NCBI GenBank assembly: GCA_964533965.1
Contig: CAZHNN010000011.1
Span: 1 to 64,000 of the forward strand
DNA length: 64,000 nt
Direction of reading: 5' to 3'
Source: RGIG3178 sp964533965
Lineage (GTDB): Bacteria > Bacillota > Clostridia > Christensenellales > QAND01
Positions 36,435 to 45,860 of the stretch are shown here, piece by piece. Each line of letters opens with the position of its first letter. The stretch's first letter is position 1. Under the pieces are notes generated by a model. It did not search any database. It was not told the DNA's origin and saw only the letters and a program-made list of their open reading frames with translations. A program made the translations under genes and the position numbers.

Positions 36435-39400
36435 ATGATTGACAAAGCCAATACCGTAATGAATAAGGATATGCTGATCAATAGCGAGGAAAAATACAGC
36501 TTCCTGATAGAGAACAGCCCTGATGTCATCTATACAGTATCCAATCAAGGAATCTACACCTATGTTTCGCCTGCCTGTGAACAGCTGCTTGGATACAGAG
36601 CGGAGTATTTACTTGGGAAAACTTTTTGCACCGACATCCATCAGGACGATCGAATGCTATGCCGCAACTTTCTCCGAAAAGTGCTCGAAACAGGGGAAAA
36701 ACAGCAATGCATTCAGTACCGAATTCGTCATCAGGACGGTTCATGGGTATGGCATTCGAGCAGTGCCGCTCCTCTTAAGGATGCATCCGGCAATACGGTC
36801 GGCCTTTTGGGAACAATTCGGGATATCACGGAATTGAAGAAGGCAAACCAAAAGTTGTTCGATACGGCAGAGGAATTCGAACGATTCTTTTTTGTCAACC
36901 CTGATCTGCTTTGCATTGCCGATACGCAGGGGCGCCTCTTGCGGGTCAACAAAGCCTGGGAGAACACGCTTGGATATCCTGTCCATGTCCTAGAAGGCAG
37001 CAAATTTATGCAATTTGTCCATCCGGATGATATTGCCAAGACCCTGTATGTCATGCGGAAACTGGCGAAAAAGGAAGATGTTATTAATTTTGTCAATCGA
37101 TACAGGTGCTCCGACAATACGTATAAGTATATTGAATGGCGCTCGCATCCGTATGGCGATCTGATCTATGCGGCAGCCAGGGACATCACCGAGCGAAAGA
37201 CGGCTGAGTTGGAGCTGAAAAGGATACGTGAATTTCAGGACGAAGCGCAGGGCATCGCACACATCGGAAGCTGGGAAAGGGATTATAAAACGGACACCTA
37301 TTTCTGGTCTGATGAATCATATCAGATCTATGGCGTTGGAACGGATTTCAACATTACCAATGAATCGATCATGGCGCTAAGGCACCCGGATGATCGGGAT
37401 AACGCAGCCATAGTGATCGCTGAATCCTTGCACGGAAAGAGTTTTTCGGAGTATGAGTACCGCATCGTACGGCCGGATGGCGAGATACGGCACATTCATG
37501 CGACCAGAAAGATGGCATATGACGAATTGGGGAATCCTTTGCGTGGAATAGGTGTCATTCAGGACATCACCGAACGCAAACAAGCCGAGCTGGAAATCCA
37601 GCGAATCCAACGCAATTTGGAGGAAGCCCAGAGCATTGCCCATATTGGAAGCTGGGAAAGAAATCTGATTACAAATCAGATTATATGGTCCGATGAAGCT
37701 TATCGGATATATGGTCTTGATCCTGCAACATCGAAGATGGATTTTGACACCGTGGTTTCCATGTGGCACCAGGATGATAGGGACTTTGTTCTGTCGATCC
37801 ACCAAGAAATGAGCAGGGGGAAAGATTTTGCCGAATATGAATTTAGAGTCATTCGGCCGGACAGCGAAATTCGCACGATCCATGTGATCAGAAGAACGAT
37901 CTATGATGAATCGGGCAGAGCCATCCGTGCCATCGGCACTTTGCAGGATGTCACGGAAAAGAAGCAGGCAGAGACAGCGCAACAGGAGAACGAGCGGTAT
38001 CTTCGCACCATCTTGGAAACAACGCATGACGGATTCCTCATTGTCGAGCAAGACGGAAAGATCATCGATGCCAATGATGCGTATTGCAATATGTCGGGTT
38101 ATTGCAAAGAAGAGCTGCTGCGCCTGCACATATGGGAACTGATCGATACCGAGACAGAGGATGCCCAAGATAATTTACACAAATTCACACGGGCTGAATC
38201 TCAGTTGTTTGTCGCGAGGCACCGTAAAAAGGACGGCTCAACATTTGACGTGGAAGCCTCTGTAACTTGTATGCATGGGGATCCTGTCGTATTTATCAGC
38301 TTCTTTAGAGACATATCCGAGCGTAAAAACGCGGAAGAACTGCTGCTGCATTCCTATGACCTGATGAGCTATATCATCGAACACAACCGGAGCGCTATCG
38401 CGGTGCTGGATAAAAACCTGCGATATATGTACCTGAGCCAACGCTTTTTGGAAGCATACAAAATCGGGAACAAGGATATCATTGGCAAACATCATTATGA
38501 GGTCATGCCGGATCTGCCAGAGAATTGGAAGGATGTCCATCAACGTGCCTTAAGAGGCGAAGTCTGCAGCACCGAAGATGATTTATACGTACACAGTGAC
38601 GGGTCTGTTGAATGGTCACAATGGGAATGTCGGCCCTGGTTTGAAAAGGATGGCAGCATAGGCGGTATCATCCTTTATATCGAGATCATCAATGAACGAA
38701 AGCAGCTGGAAAAGGACATTTTCAACGAGAGGGAATTGTTCAAAACAACGCTGCTGTCCGTCGGCGACGGTGTTATTTCGACGGATAATTACGGCAAAAT
38801 CAAAATCTTAAATCCGATTGCGGAAACGCTTTGCGGTATATCGCAGGAAGAGGCGATTGGAAAGCCGTTGGAAGAGGTATTTAAAACGCTGCACGAGTTT
38901 ACGCGGAAGCCGGAAAAAAACCCGGTAAAAAGGATTCTGGAAACGGGACAGATCATCAGAAACGAAAATCATACGATACTCGTATCAGCAACGGACAGGG
39001 AGATTGCCATTGAAAAGAACGTAGCGCCTATTCGTGACAGCGAAGGCAAGACGACCGGCATCGTCATCGTATTCAGGGATATCACCGAAGCCCGCGAAAA
39101 GCAAAAACAGGTCGAATACCTAAGCCTCCACGATCCCCTCACCGGTCTCTACAGCCGCCTGTATATGGAAGATGCGATCAAAAGGCTGGATACAGACCGG
39201 AATCTGCCATTTACTATCATGGTATTGGATGTAAACGGTTTGAAACTCACCAACGATGCCTTCGGCCATGAGATGGGGGACCGTCTGTTGAAAACGGTCG
39301 CCGAGATCATGACAAAAACCTGCAGGGCTGATGACATAATCTGCCGCATCGGCGGCGATGAGTTCGCCATACTGCTCCCCAAAACAAACGCAGAGCAGGC

Positions 39401-40124
39401 CGAAGCCATCAAACAGAGACTTTTTGAAACGACGATCACCACAAAGCTTGATTCCATTATGGTCTCCCTGGCGGTCGGCTATTCGGTCAAGGATACCAGG
39501 GACAGGGACATCATGGAAATATACAAAGACGCCGACAATCATATGTATAAGAACAAGATGAAATACGGCAAGATCATGCGAAGCCAGACGATTGAAACGG
39601 TGCTGCGAAACATCAACAGCAAATACGATAGGGAGCAGATTCATACGGAGAGGGTTTCCCAATACTGCGAAAGCATCGCCAGGGCGTTGAATTTGAGCGG
39701 TAAGGAAATAGAGGAGTGCAAGATCGCAGGAATACTGCATGATATTGGCAAAATCGTTGTTCCGGCGGAAGTGCTCAACAAACCGGAGCATTTGAACATC
39801 GAGGAACGGGAAGCGGTCCGACGGCATGCGTTGATTGGCTACCAGATATTAAAAGCGGTTGATGAATATGCCGGGTTCGCGGAAGCCGTGCTCTATCATC
39901 ACGAACGATGGGATGGAACGGGCTATCCGGTAGGCCTGTTGGGGGATGACATACCGCTTCAGGCGCGGATCATCGCGGTGGCCGATGCCTACGAGGCCAT
40001 GACAGCGAAAAGAATATATCAAAAAACGAAGACGAAGGGCGAGGCGCGCGAAGAACTGATCCGAGGTGCGGGAACACAGTTCGACCCGGAAATCATCAGA
40101 GTCTTTGTGGAAAAAGTAATTTAA
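36435..40124 (+). CDS. seven-PAS GGDEF/HD-GYP c-di-GMP turnover protein
   Basis: This 1229-residue soluble protein has seven consecutive PAS domains (about residues 15-885), a GGDEF domain (about 900-1055) with the intact active site RIGGDEFAILLP, and an HD-GYP domain (about 1060-1229) with ILHDIGKIVVP and HHERWDGTGYP. Both the c-di-GMP synthase and hydrolase signatures look functional, so the balance is probably set by what the PAS domains sense. The third and fourth PAS domains are nearly the same as the first two of the histidine kinase. The ATG has GGGAGC upstream. A terminator lies at 40176-40197. Confidence 0.93.
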   Translation: MIDKANTVMNKDMLINSEEKYSFLIENSPDVIYTVSNQGIYTYVSPACEQLLGYRAEYLLGKTFCTDIHQDDRMLCRNFLRKVLETGEKQQCIQYRIRHQDGSWVWHSSSAAPLKDASGNTVGLLGTIRDITELKKANQKLFDTAEEFERFFFVNPDLLCIADTQGRLLRVNKAWENTLGYPVHVLEGSKFMQFVHPDDIAKTLYVMRKLAKKEDVINFVNRYRCSDNTYKYIEWRSHPYGDLIYAAARDITERKTAELELKRIREFQDEAQGIAHIGSWERDYKTDTYFWSDESYQIYGVGTDFNITNESIMALRHPDDRDNAAIVIAESLHGKSFSEYEYRIVRPDGEIRHIHATRKMAYDELGNPLRGIGVIQDITERKQAELEIQRIQRNLEEAQSIAHIGSWERNLITNQIIWSDEAYRIYGLDPATSKMDFDTVVSMWHQDDRDFVLSIHQEMSRGKDFAEYEFRVIRPDSEIRTIHVIRRTIYDESGRAIRAIGTLQDVTEKKQAETAQQENERYLRTILETTHDGFLIVEQDGKIIDANDAYCNMSGYCKEELLRLHIWELIDTETEDAQDNLHKFTRAESQLFVARHRKKDGSTFDVEASVTCMHGDPVVFISFFRDISERKNAEELLLHSYDLMSYIIEHNRSAIAVLDKNLRYMYLSQRFLEAYKIGNKDIIGKHHYEVMPDLPENWKDVHQRALRGEVCSTEDDLYVHSDGSVEWSQWECRPWFEKDGSIGGIILYIEIINERKQLEKDIFNERELFKTTLLSVGDGVISTDNYGKIKILNPIAETLCGISQEEAIGKPLEEVFKTLHEFTRKPEKNPVKRILETGQIIRNENHTILVSATDREIAIEKNVAPIRDSEGKTTGIVIVFRDITEAREKQKQVEYLSLHDPLTGLYSRLYMEDAIKRLDTDRNLPFTIMVLDVNGLKLTNDAFGHEMGDRLLKTVAEIMTKTCRADDIICRIGGDEFAILLPKTNAEQAEAIKQRLFETTITTKLDSIMVSLAVGYSVKDTRDRDIMEIYKDADNHMYKNKMKYGKIMRSQTIETVLRNINSKYDREQIHTERVSQYCESIARALNLSGKEIEECKIAGILHDIGKIVVPAEVLNKPEHLNIEEREAVRRHALIGYQILKAVDEYAGFAEAVLYHHERWDGTGYPVGLLGDDIPLQARIIAVADAYEAMTAKRIYQKTKTKGEAREELIRGAGTQFDPEIIRVFVEKVI

Positions 40125-40128
40125 AATC

Positions 40129-40197
40129 CGGATTACATTGCGTATGATTACAGATCAAGGGATCGTGGTAATCCGGGCGATGCGCCCTCGGTCTTTT
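40129..40197 (+). terminator. inverted repeat and terminator after the GGDEF/HD-GYP gene
   Basis: CCGGATTAC (40129-40137) and GTAATCCGG (40169-40177) are perfect arms 31 bases apart. The second overlaps a hairpin GGGCG-ATG-CGCCC (40176-40188) followed by TCGGTCTTTT. Confidence 0.6.
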
Positions 40198-40338
40198 AAT
40201 AAACACCATACCCGGCGTCTTGTTTTAAGGTATACCGCAGCTGGCGGATTCCAACCATAACCGTGCATTGAGGCATGCTTGCGGGAATATTCTGTATTAC
40301 GCGGCATAGCCGCATCCTTTTCATAAGGCGGGATGACA

Positions 40339-40773
40339 ATGACCACAAGGGAATTGTTTGCACGGATGATTCGATGCGAAGCAGAAGGAGAAGGGGAAGA
40401 CGGTATGAAAGCCGTGGCTTCCGTCATCATGAACAGGGTAAATGTTGCATACGGCGAGTATCTTCGTACGGGACAAGGCGATTTGCGCAGGATTCTCGAA
40501 CAGCCGTATCAATTTACCTGCTATATGGATACCATCAACGGCGTTCCGAATCCTCAGAACGTATTCAACATAACGCCGGATGCAATCCACTATGAAATAG
40601 CGGATTGGGCCCTCTCCGGTAACATCCTGCAGGGGGTGGACCAAAGCCTCTGGTATATGAATCCATACGGGATTTGCCCTGATTATTTCCCTTATAACCA
40701 ATCCGGTGTAATACACAACCGGATAAGGGAACATTGCTTCTATCTCCCGACATCCTATTACGCACAAACATGA
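40339..40773 (+). CDS. SleB/CwlJ-type cell wall hydrolase
   Basis: This 144-residue protein is essentially one Hydrolase_2 domain. IRCEAEGEGEDGMKAVASV contains the catalytic Glu region (usual form EAxGE), followed by IMNRV and a C-terminal NPYGICPDYFP. These lytic transglycosylase-like enzymes act on the spore cortex during germination or on wall peptidoglycan. No signal peptide is seen, as in CwlJ. The second ATG (40339) is preferred because AAGGCGG is then correctly spaced. The first ATG, six bases earlier, abuts the ribosome site. A strong terminator follows. Confidence 0.85.
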   Translation: MTTRELFARMIRCEAEGEGEDGMKAVASVIMNRVNVAYGEYLRTGQGDLRRILEQPYQFTCYMDTINGVPNPQNVFNITPDAIHYEIADWALSGNILQGVDQSLWYMNPYGICPDYFPYNQSGVIHNRIREHCFYLPTSYYAQT

Positions 40774-40804
40774 TTTGAAAAAGCTATAGTATCCGTAGAT
40801 GAGT

Positions 40805-40846
40805 TGTACGTTATTTGGGGATGACACATCCCCTTTTTAGCGTACA
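40805..40846 (+). terminator. terminator of the SleB-like gene
   Basis: GGGGATG-ACA-CATCCCC-TTTTT sits inside outer arms TGTACG/CGTACA. Confidence 0.9.
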
Positions 40847-41057
40847 AATAAAAAGAAAATATTTTGCAAACGGTCTCCGATAAAGATAATTAAGTAAATG
40901 TTCGATAGATAAAAGGGTAGAAGAATTTGGAGGCGTTCACGATAAGAGGAATCACAAGACATCGATAGCATTCAATGAATGAAATATCGGTACAAGCACA
41001 GTATGGATTTCTAGATTGCAGACATATATTTATTGCCCAAAGGAGATCGTTCGTTCT

Positions 41058-42770
41058 ATGAGAGAATTGATCAAAACGGATTTATCCAAATGCGAGGGAT
41101 GCAACCGCTGTGTGCGCGTATGCCCGGTTGCAGAATGCAACGTTGTGTTCAAACACGATGGAGAGATCAAGGTCAAGGTGGACCCGGCAAAATGCATCGC
41201 CTGTGGTGCATGCATAAGCGTGTGCAGGCATGAAGCCCGCTCGTATGAGGATGACACCGAGCGGTTTTTCAACGACCTGAAAAACGGCGTTGCCATATCG
41301 ATGATGACTGCACCTGCGCTTCGGACGAATTTCTCGAATTGGAAATCCGTGCTTGCATGGCTAAAGAGCATGGGTGTGCGTAAAATTTACGACGTTTCCC
41401 TGGGTGCGGATATCTGTACCTGGGCGCACATTCGTTATCTGGAAAAACACACGGGCCCTGTCATCACTCAACCGTGTCCTGCAATCGTAAGCTATATTTC
41501 CAAATATCAGTCTGAGCTACTGACACAGCTTTCGCCGATCCACAGCCCCATGATGTGCACGGCGATTTTAATGCGGGACGAGATGAAGATCACGGATAAA
41601 ATAGCCGTGCTGTCTCCCTGTATCGCCAAGGCGCGGGAATTTGAGGATACGGGGCTGGCCAGCTACAACGTAACCTTCAAAAAGCTCTCAGAATACATGG
41701 AGAAAAACCATGTCAAGATCCCCAACTGGGATTTCGAGTTCGACCACATCGCGCCGTCGTTGGGGCGGATCTATTCGATGCCGGGTGGGCTGAAGGAAAA
41801 CGTAGAGAATTACTTAGGCAAATCGGTCCGCATTGACAAATCGGAAGGGCAGGGCGTGGTGTATAAAAACCTTGACCTGCTTGCCAAGGAGTCCAAAACC
41901 ACAATGCCGCCGATCTTCGACGTGCTCAACTGCCCCGAAGGCTGCAACCTGGGGACGGGTTGCAACCACAGCGCATCGGTGTTCAAGGTGAATTCCGTGA
42001 TGAACAACGAAAAACAGGGCGCGCTTGCACAATATCCCAAGACGGACAAAGCCAAGATGACGGAGCTCTTTGAAATGTTCGACCGGAAATTGAAGATCGA
42101 ATCTTTCATGCGCAGCTACAAGAACCAACGCGTTCACCAGATACCGTATTCCGAAAGCGATGTGGAGAAAGCGTTCATTCAATTGGGCAAGCTGCACCAT
42201 GAGCAACGGACGCACGACTGTTTCGCTTGTGGGTCGGATACCTGTCACGAAATGGCCGTTCGCATCGCGAAGGGCATCAACGTTCCAGATAATTGCATGG
42301 AGAAGACCAGATCGGATATCCTGCACGAACACGAGGCCTTTATCAAAGAGAGAAGCAACAGCCTTGTGAACCTCAACCAGATATCCGAAGAGATTGAGAG
42401 CTTCAAAAAGGTGTTCGACGATGTGCTTAAAAGCGTCAATGGCGTTGAATCGGCAATCCAGCAATACAACGAGCTGGCACAGATGATCAATAAGATCGCC
42501 ATGCAAACACAGCTCCTCTCGCTCAATGCGTCGGTGGAGGCGGCGAGGGCTGGCAGCGCAGGGCGTGGATTCTCCGTGATAGCCGAAGCCATTCGGGATC
42601 TTGCGGCAGAATCGCAAAAATCCATTGCGTCCATGACGGATACCAGAGCGTATGCGCTTCGGACGATCAACGACATCTCCAACGCAAGCAGGGCTTCGGA
42701 TTCCTATCTTGTAAAGGTTTCGGATTATATAACGGAAATATCCCGTGCGATCGGTGGTTCAGCCAAATAG
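41058..42770 (+). CDS. iron-only-hydrogenase-like redox sensor fused to a chemoreceptor signalling domain
   Basis: The protein has 570 residues and no membrane segment. Order: two ferredoxin-type [4Fe-4S] motifs (about 11-55, CEGCNRCVRVCPVAEC and CIACGACISVCRHEA), an H-cluster-type domain (about 75-355), a further Fe-S motif (CFACGSDTCHEMA, about 387), and an MCP signalling helix (LSLNASVEAARAGSAGRGF, about 487). The H-cluster motifs read TQPCPAIVSY, LSPCIAKAREFE and LNCPEGCNLGTGC. The ligand cysteines are kept, but the proton-relay Cys of TSCCP is Pro. A sensory rather than H2-producing role is therefore likely, passing redox or gas signals to CheA. The ATG has AAAGGAG at a long 12-base spacing. 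An in-frame TTG lies 42 bases earlier. Confidence 0.88.
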   Translation: MRELIKTDLSKCEGCNRCVRVCPVAECNVVFKHDGEIKVKVDPAKCIACGACISVCRHEARSYEDDTERFFNDLKNGVAISMMTAPALRTNFSNWKSVLAWLKSMGVRKIYDVSLGADICTWAHIRYLEKHTGPVITQPCPAIVSYISKYQSELLTQLSPIHSPMMCTAILMRDEMKITDKIAVLSPCIAKAREFEDTGLASYNVTFKKLSEYMEKNHVKIPNWDFEFDHIAPSLGRIYSMPGGLKENVENYLGKSVRIDKSEGQGVVYKNLDLLAKESKTTMPPIFDVLNCPEGCNLGTGCNHSASVFKVNSVMNNEKQGALAQYPKTDKAKMTELFEMFDRKLKIESFMRSYKNQRVHQIPYSESDVEKAFIQLGKLHHEQRTHDCFACGSDTCHEMAVRIAKGINVPDNCMEKTRSDILHEHEAFIKERSNSLVNLNQISEEIESFKKVFDDVLKSVNGVESAIQQYNELAQMINKIAMQTQLLSLNASVEAARAGSAGRGFSVIAEAIRDLAAESQKSIASMTDTRAYALRTINDISNASRASDSYLVKVSDYITEISRAIGGSAK

Positions 42771-42787
42771 CATACGGATAACTTGAG

Positions 42788-42818
42788 CCGCCATCTTTGT
42801 AGAGATGGCGGTTTCGTT
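42788..42818 (+). terminator. terminator of the hydrogenase-like sensor gene
   Basis: CCGCCATCT-TTGTAG-AGATGGCGG is followed by TTTCGTTT. Confidence 0.85.
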
Positions 42819-42901
42819 TATTCTTCGCTACAGGTACTTAAGAGATCAACCAGCCACTTGCCATTTGGCGTATCAACGGATTCGCGCGCTGTATACCGGT
42901 T

Positions 42902-43822
42902 TCATTGTATCGCCTCCGCCTGCAATGTGGCGAACATATCCCCGTTTTCAAGGATGAAAACCGCCTCCGCATTTTCCTTTTTCAGCAGTTTCAAGCCATC
43001 CTTGATACCCAAAACAAAAATGCTGGTGGACAGCGCATCGGCGAGTTCGGATCTATCAGCAATCACAGTGACGCTTAAAAGCCTACTGTCTGCAGGATAA
43101 CCGGTTTTCGGGTTCAACAAGTGGTGGTAGCGCTTTCCTTCTCGGACGAAGAACTGCTCATTCACGGCAGAAGTGACGATAGTCTTATCGGAAACGGATA
43201 TGACGGACGCATATACGCCTCTTGTTGAAAGCGGATTTTGTATGCCGATCCGCCAGCATCCGCCGTCCTCCGGATTGCTGCCCATGGCTACGACGTTGCC
43301 GCCCAGGTTGATCAGCGCGTCCCGTACACCATTTTCAAGTAGTATCCGCCTTACTTCATCAGCGGCATAACCCTTGGCGATGCCGCCCAAATCAATTGCC
43401 ATTTTGGGCTTTGAAAGATACGCCGTCTTTTCATCTGCATCAAGGATCAAATCCCTGTAATTGACCAGCTTTTTCGCTTTTCGTATTTCTCGTTCAATCG
43501 GAAAGTCCCCGCCGCCACTGAAATTCCAGAGGGTTGTAAGCGGACGAACGGTTATATCAAATGCCCCGCCGGATGCCTTGGACATAGCAACCGCCCTCTG
43601 CAAAAGAGCAAAGACATCGGGGTTTACTTTCTGAGGCGAGATGCCGGCTTTTATGGAAATTTGGGAGATCTCGCTGTCTTCATGATAAGCCGACATTCTG
43701 TCGTTGATCTCCCAAACCCTTGAAACAGCCAGGCCGATTGCTTTTTCCGCGTGTTCGCCGTATGCCGTTATGTTGCTTTGCGTTCCTAATGCAAAGAAGT
43801 GCGTTTCCGATTGTTTGGTCAT
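42902..43822 (-). CDS. apbE: FAD:protein FMN transferase (ApbE)
   Basis: This 306-residue protein has the ApbE motifs: GGAFDITVRPLTTLWNF (about residue 90), AIDLGGIAKGYAADE (about 155), LINLGGNVVAMG and NPKTGYPAD. It moves FMN from FAD onto a Thr or Ser of a partner FMN-binding domain outside the membrane. No clear lipoprotein signal is seen, which is unusual for a surface-acting ApbE. The ATG at 43822 lies one base beyond the stop of the upstream FMN-binding gene, with AAAGG inside that gene, so the two are translationally coupled. The partner carries the target motif SGATYSS. Longer frames upstream overlap that gene and are rejected. Confidence 0.92.
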   Translation of the reverse strand: MTKQSETHFFALGTQSNITAYGEHAEKAIGLAVSRVWEINDRMSAYHEDSEISQISIKAGISPQKVNPDVFALLQRAVAMSKASGGAFDITVRPLTTLWNFSGGGDFPIEREIRKAKKLVNYRDLILDADEKTAYLSKPKMAIDLGGIAKGYAADEVRRILLENGVRDALINLGGNVVAMGSNPEDGGCWRIGIQNPLSTRGVYASVISVSDKTIVTSAVNEQFFVREGKRYHHLLNPKTGYPADSRLLSVTVIADRSELADALSTSIFVLGIKDGLKLLKKENAEAVFILENGDMFATLQAEAIQ

Positions 43823-43823
43823 G

Positions 43824-45092
43824 TTACTTCGCCTTTGCAAGCGCGTTGGCAACCGCGTACATAATGCCCTTGCTCGAATAGGTCGCGCCGCTGATCGCCT
43901 TAACGGACGTGCTTTGCGCGCTGATGATCTCAGAAGTAACGGTTGAGAAAGCGCGGTTGTAATACTTGCCATCATCCCTTGTGGATACCGTGCTGATGTT
44001 GCTTATTTTGCCGCCGGAGATGGTGACGGAAACCGTCGTTGTGCCGCGGAATCCGTTGCCGGAACCCTGATACGTTCCGTCCTTGTAGCTAAAAGCCTGT
44101 GTGGGCGTAGCGGTTGCTGCAGGAGTGTTTGTAGGCATCGTTGTTGTAGGTGTCGGGCTTGGCGTATTTACATACGAACCGGGCTGCGTGCCGGCAGGCG
44201 TTGCAATAGCCTGTGCGGATTGCGACGCTGCAGCCGATACATCTGTGCTGGATACAACCAGAGAACCAATGTAGTATAAGCCCATGACAGAGGCAACGGT
44301 CGCTGCGGTTGCCAATGGCTTAACGTCGCTGCCTGCGATAGTCAAGATAACGTTCGACCGCGGGCATTTCGGGATGCACTTCATGCATTGGATGCATTCA
44401 CCGCTTCGAACGACGTCGTACTTGTACAGCGGTATCCCCATAGCGCATTCGTTCGTGCAAACGCGGCACTTGCCGCACTTGTCGGCAGGCTTTTTGATTG
44501 AAGCGATCCGCAGCGTGCTTGCCGCTGCGAATGCCGCACCCATAGGGCAGAAATACCGGCAGAAGAAACGCTCGACGAACAGAGAACCGACCAGTATGGC
44601 GATGAGCAGGATGGTTCCGACTGTAAACGAGGTAAAAGCCAATCCCCAGTCCGGCGTCAGCGAGAACTCCATGCCGAACACATCCCATGGGCTCCACGAT
44701 GAGAACAAGCCAAGCCCCAATATCCAGATGCCGATCAAGGTAAAGAAGAACAGGACATATTTGCATTTTTTCAAAACTGCATCGAATCGTTCGGGAATCC
44801 TATAGTTGATCCGGAACAGCTTCTTGCCGACAAAATGAAAAAGATCACCAAGAGAGCCGAACGCGCACATCCACCCACAGAACAAACGTCCGAAAACCAG
44901 CGTGATCACTAGCAAGAAAACGGTAACAAACAGCTCCGGGAGCAGGGAAGTAAAATCGAAAGTTCCATTGACAATCGCCGTCGTCACTGTTTTCAAACCG
45001 TTGAATGCATCTATAAACAGCATGGGCAGCAGGAAAAAGGATGCTATCTGCAAAGCCCAGCGCACAATTTGCGTTTTTGAAACTTTTTTCAT
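43824..45092 (-). CDS. membrane 4Fe-4S protein with extracytosolic FMN-binding domain
   Basis: The protein has 422 residues. Its membrane part resembles NapH/NosR: segments near 10-30, 45-65, 110-135, 150-175 and 255-270, with paired Cys motifs FCGWMC (about 67) and FCRYFCPMG (about 172). Two ferredoxin-type motifs follow (CGKCRVCTNEC about 200, CIQCMKCIPKCPR about 228). After a Thr/Pro-rich linker comes an FMN_bind domain (about 330-420) with the flavinylation site SGATYSS near 402. Electrons could pass from the inside through the Fe-S centres to covalent FMN outside the membrane. The ATG at 45092 has GGAGG upstream. It is the first gene of an operon with apbE. Confidence 0.9.
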   Translation of the reverse strand: MKKVSKTQIVRWALQIASFFLLPMLFIDAFNGLKTVTTAIVNGTFDFTSLLPELFVTVFLLVITLVFGRLFCGWMCAFGSLGDLFHFVGKKLFRINYRIPERFDAVLKKCKYVLFFFTLIGIWILGLGLFSSWSPWDVFGMEFSLTPDWGLAFTSFTVGTILLIAILVGSLFVERFFCRYFCPMGAAFAAASTLRIASIKKPADKCGKCRVCTNECAMGIPLYKYDVVRSGECIQCMKCIPKCPRSNVILTIAGSDVKPLATAATVASVMGLYYIGSLVVSSTDVSAAASQSAQAIATPAGTQPGSYVNTPSPTPTTTMPTNTPAATATPTQAFSYKDGTYQGSGNGFRGTTTVSVTISGGKISNISTVSTRDDGKYYNRAFSTVTSEIISAQSTSVKAISGATYSSKGIMYAVANALAKAK

Positions 45093-45260
45093 CCATCCAC
45101 CTCCAATTTCATAGTTGCATAATAACCATGAGTTTTGGATTTTGAATGGCAAACAATTGACAACATAATATAAGATATTGAACAAAAGAACTACGATAAG
45201 CTGAATGAAAACAATACCGGAAACTTTGGAAAGGACTGATGATTAGCAATCCGGATCTTG

Positions 45261-45860
45261 TCAAAAAACGCGGTATGCGCAGAGAAACCGCTTTATCCGA
45301 TAGGGAGAATGGAGTATATCCTTGCTGATGCAGATGCCTTTTGCCCGATTCAAAGCGCTGATCATGCTGCCATCTCCAAGATAGATACCGACATGCCCTT
45401 CGAACACGAGAATGTCGCCACGTTTTAGCTCGTCCATGCTAGCAATTTTGACATAATTGCCATTGCGCCACATGGCGGATGTCCAATACGGCTGATTGAC
45501 TCCCGCTTGGTTTAAGCACCAGTAGACAAAACCGGAGCAATCGAAGGCATTTGGCCCCTTACCGCCCCGTTCGTATCGGCTGGCAAGCTTCGATTCTGCA
45601 ATGGCGATGAATTGCTCGACGTTCGAGCTTTTTGCCGTTTCAGCCGCATCTGAACCATTTTCGGATATGGTATTTTGCAGGATGCGGGATTCGGAAGAAG
45701 CCCATATCTGCTGTAAAGCTCGTATGGGAAAATATGCTGTCATCGGGAATGATCCGCGATATGTGACGTTCAAATCAAGAAATGGCGCGGCGGATACCGT
45801 CTTGGAAAACAGGGAGATGGCGAGTGACAACAGGACCGCATATACCATTAGTTTCTTCAA
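45261..45860 (-). CDS. secreted NlpC/P60 endopeptidase (no peptidoglycan-binding domain)
   Basis: This 199-residue paralog of the enzyme at 25698 has the catalytic Cys in FDCSGFVYW and His in GHVGIYLG, with the shared phrase GGKGPNAFDCSGFVYWCLN. The N-terminal binding domain is replaced by a shorter unassigned segment after the signal peptide (about residues 1-25, ending TVSAAP). The start is taken as TTG at 45860, because GGGGG lies nine bases upstream and the peptide then begins (M)KKLMVYAVLL, parallel to MKKRILSAIILL in the twin. An in-frame start 36 bases earlier has no ribosome site. It probably trims stem peptides. Confidence 0.85.
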   Translation of the reverse strand: MKKLMVYAVLLSLAISLFSKTVSAAPFLDLNVTYRGSFPMTAYFPIRALQQIWASSESRILQNTISENGSDAAETAKSSNVEQFIAIAESKLASRYERGGKGPNAFDCSGFVYWCLNQAGVNQPYWTSAMWRNGNYVKIASMDELKRGDILVFEGHVGIYLGDGSMISALNRAKGICISKDILHSPYRIKRFLCAYRVF

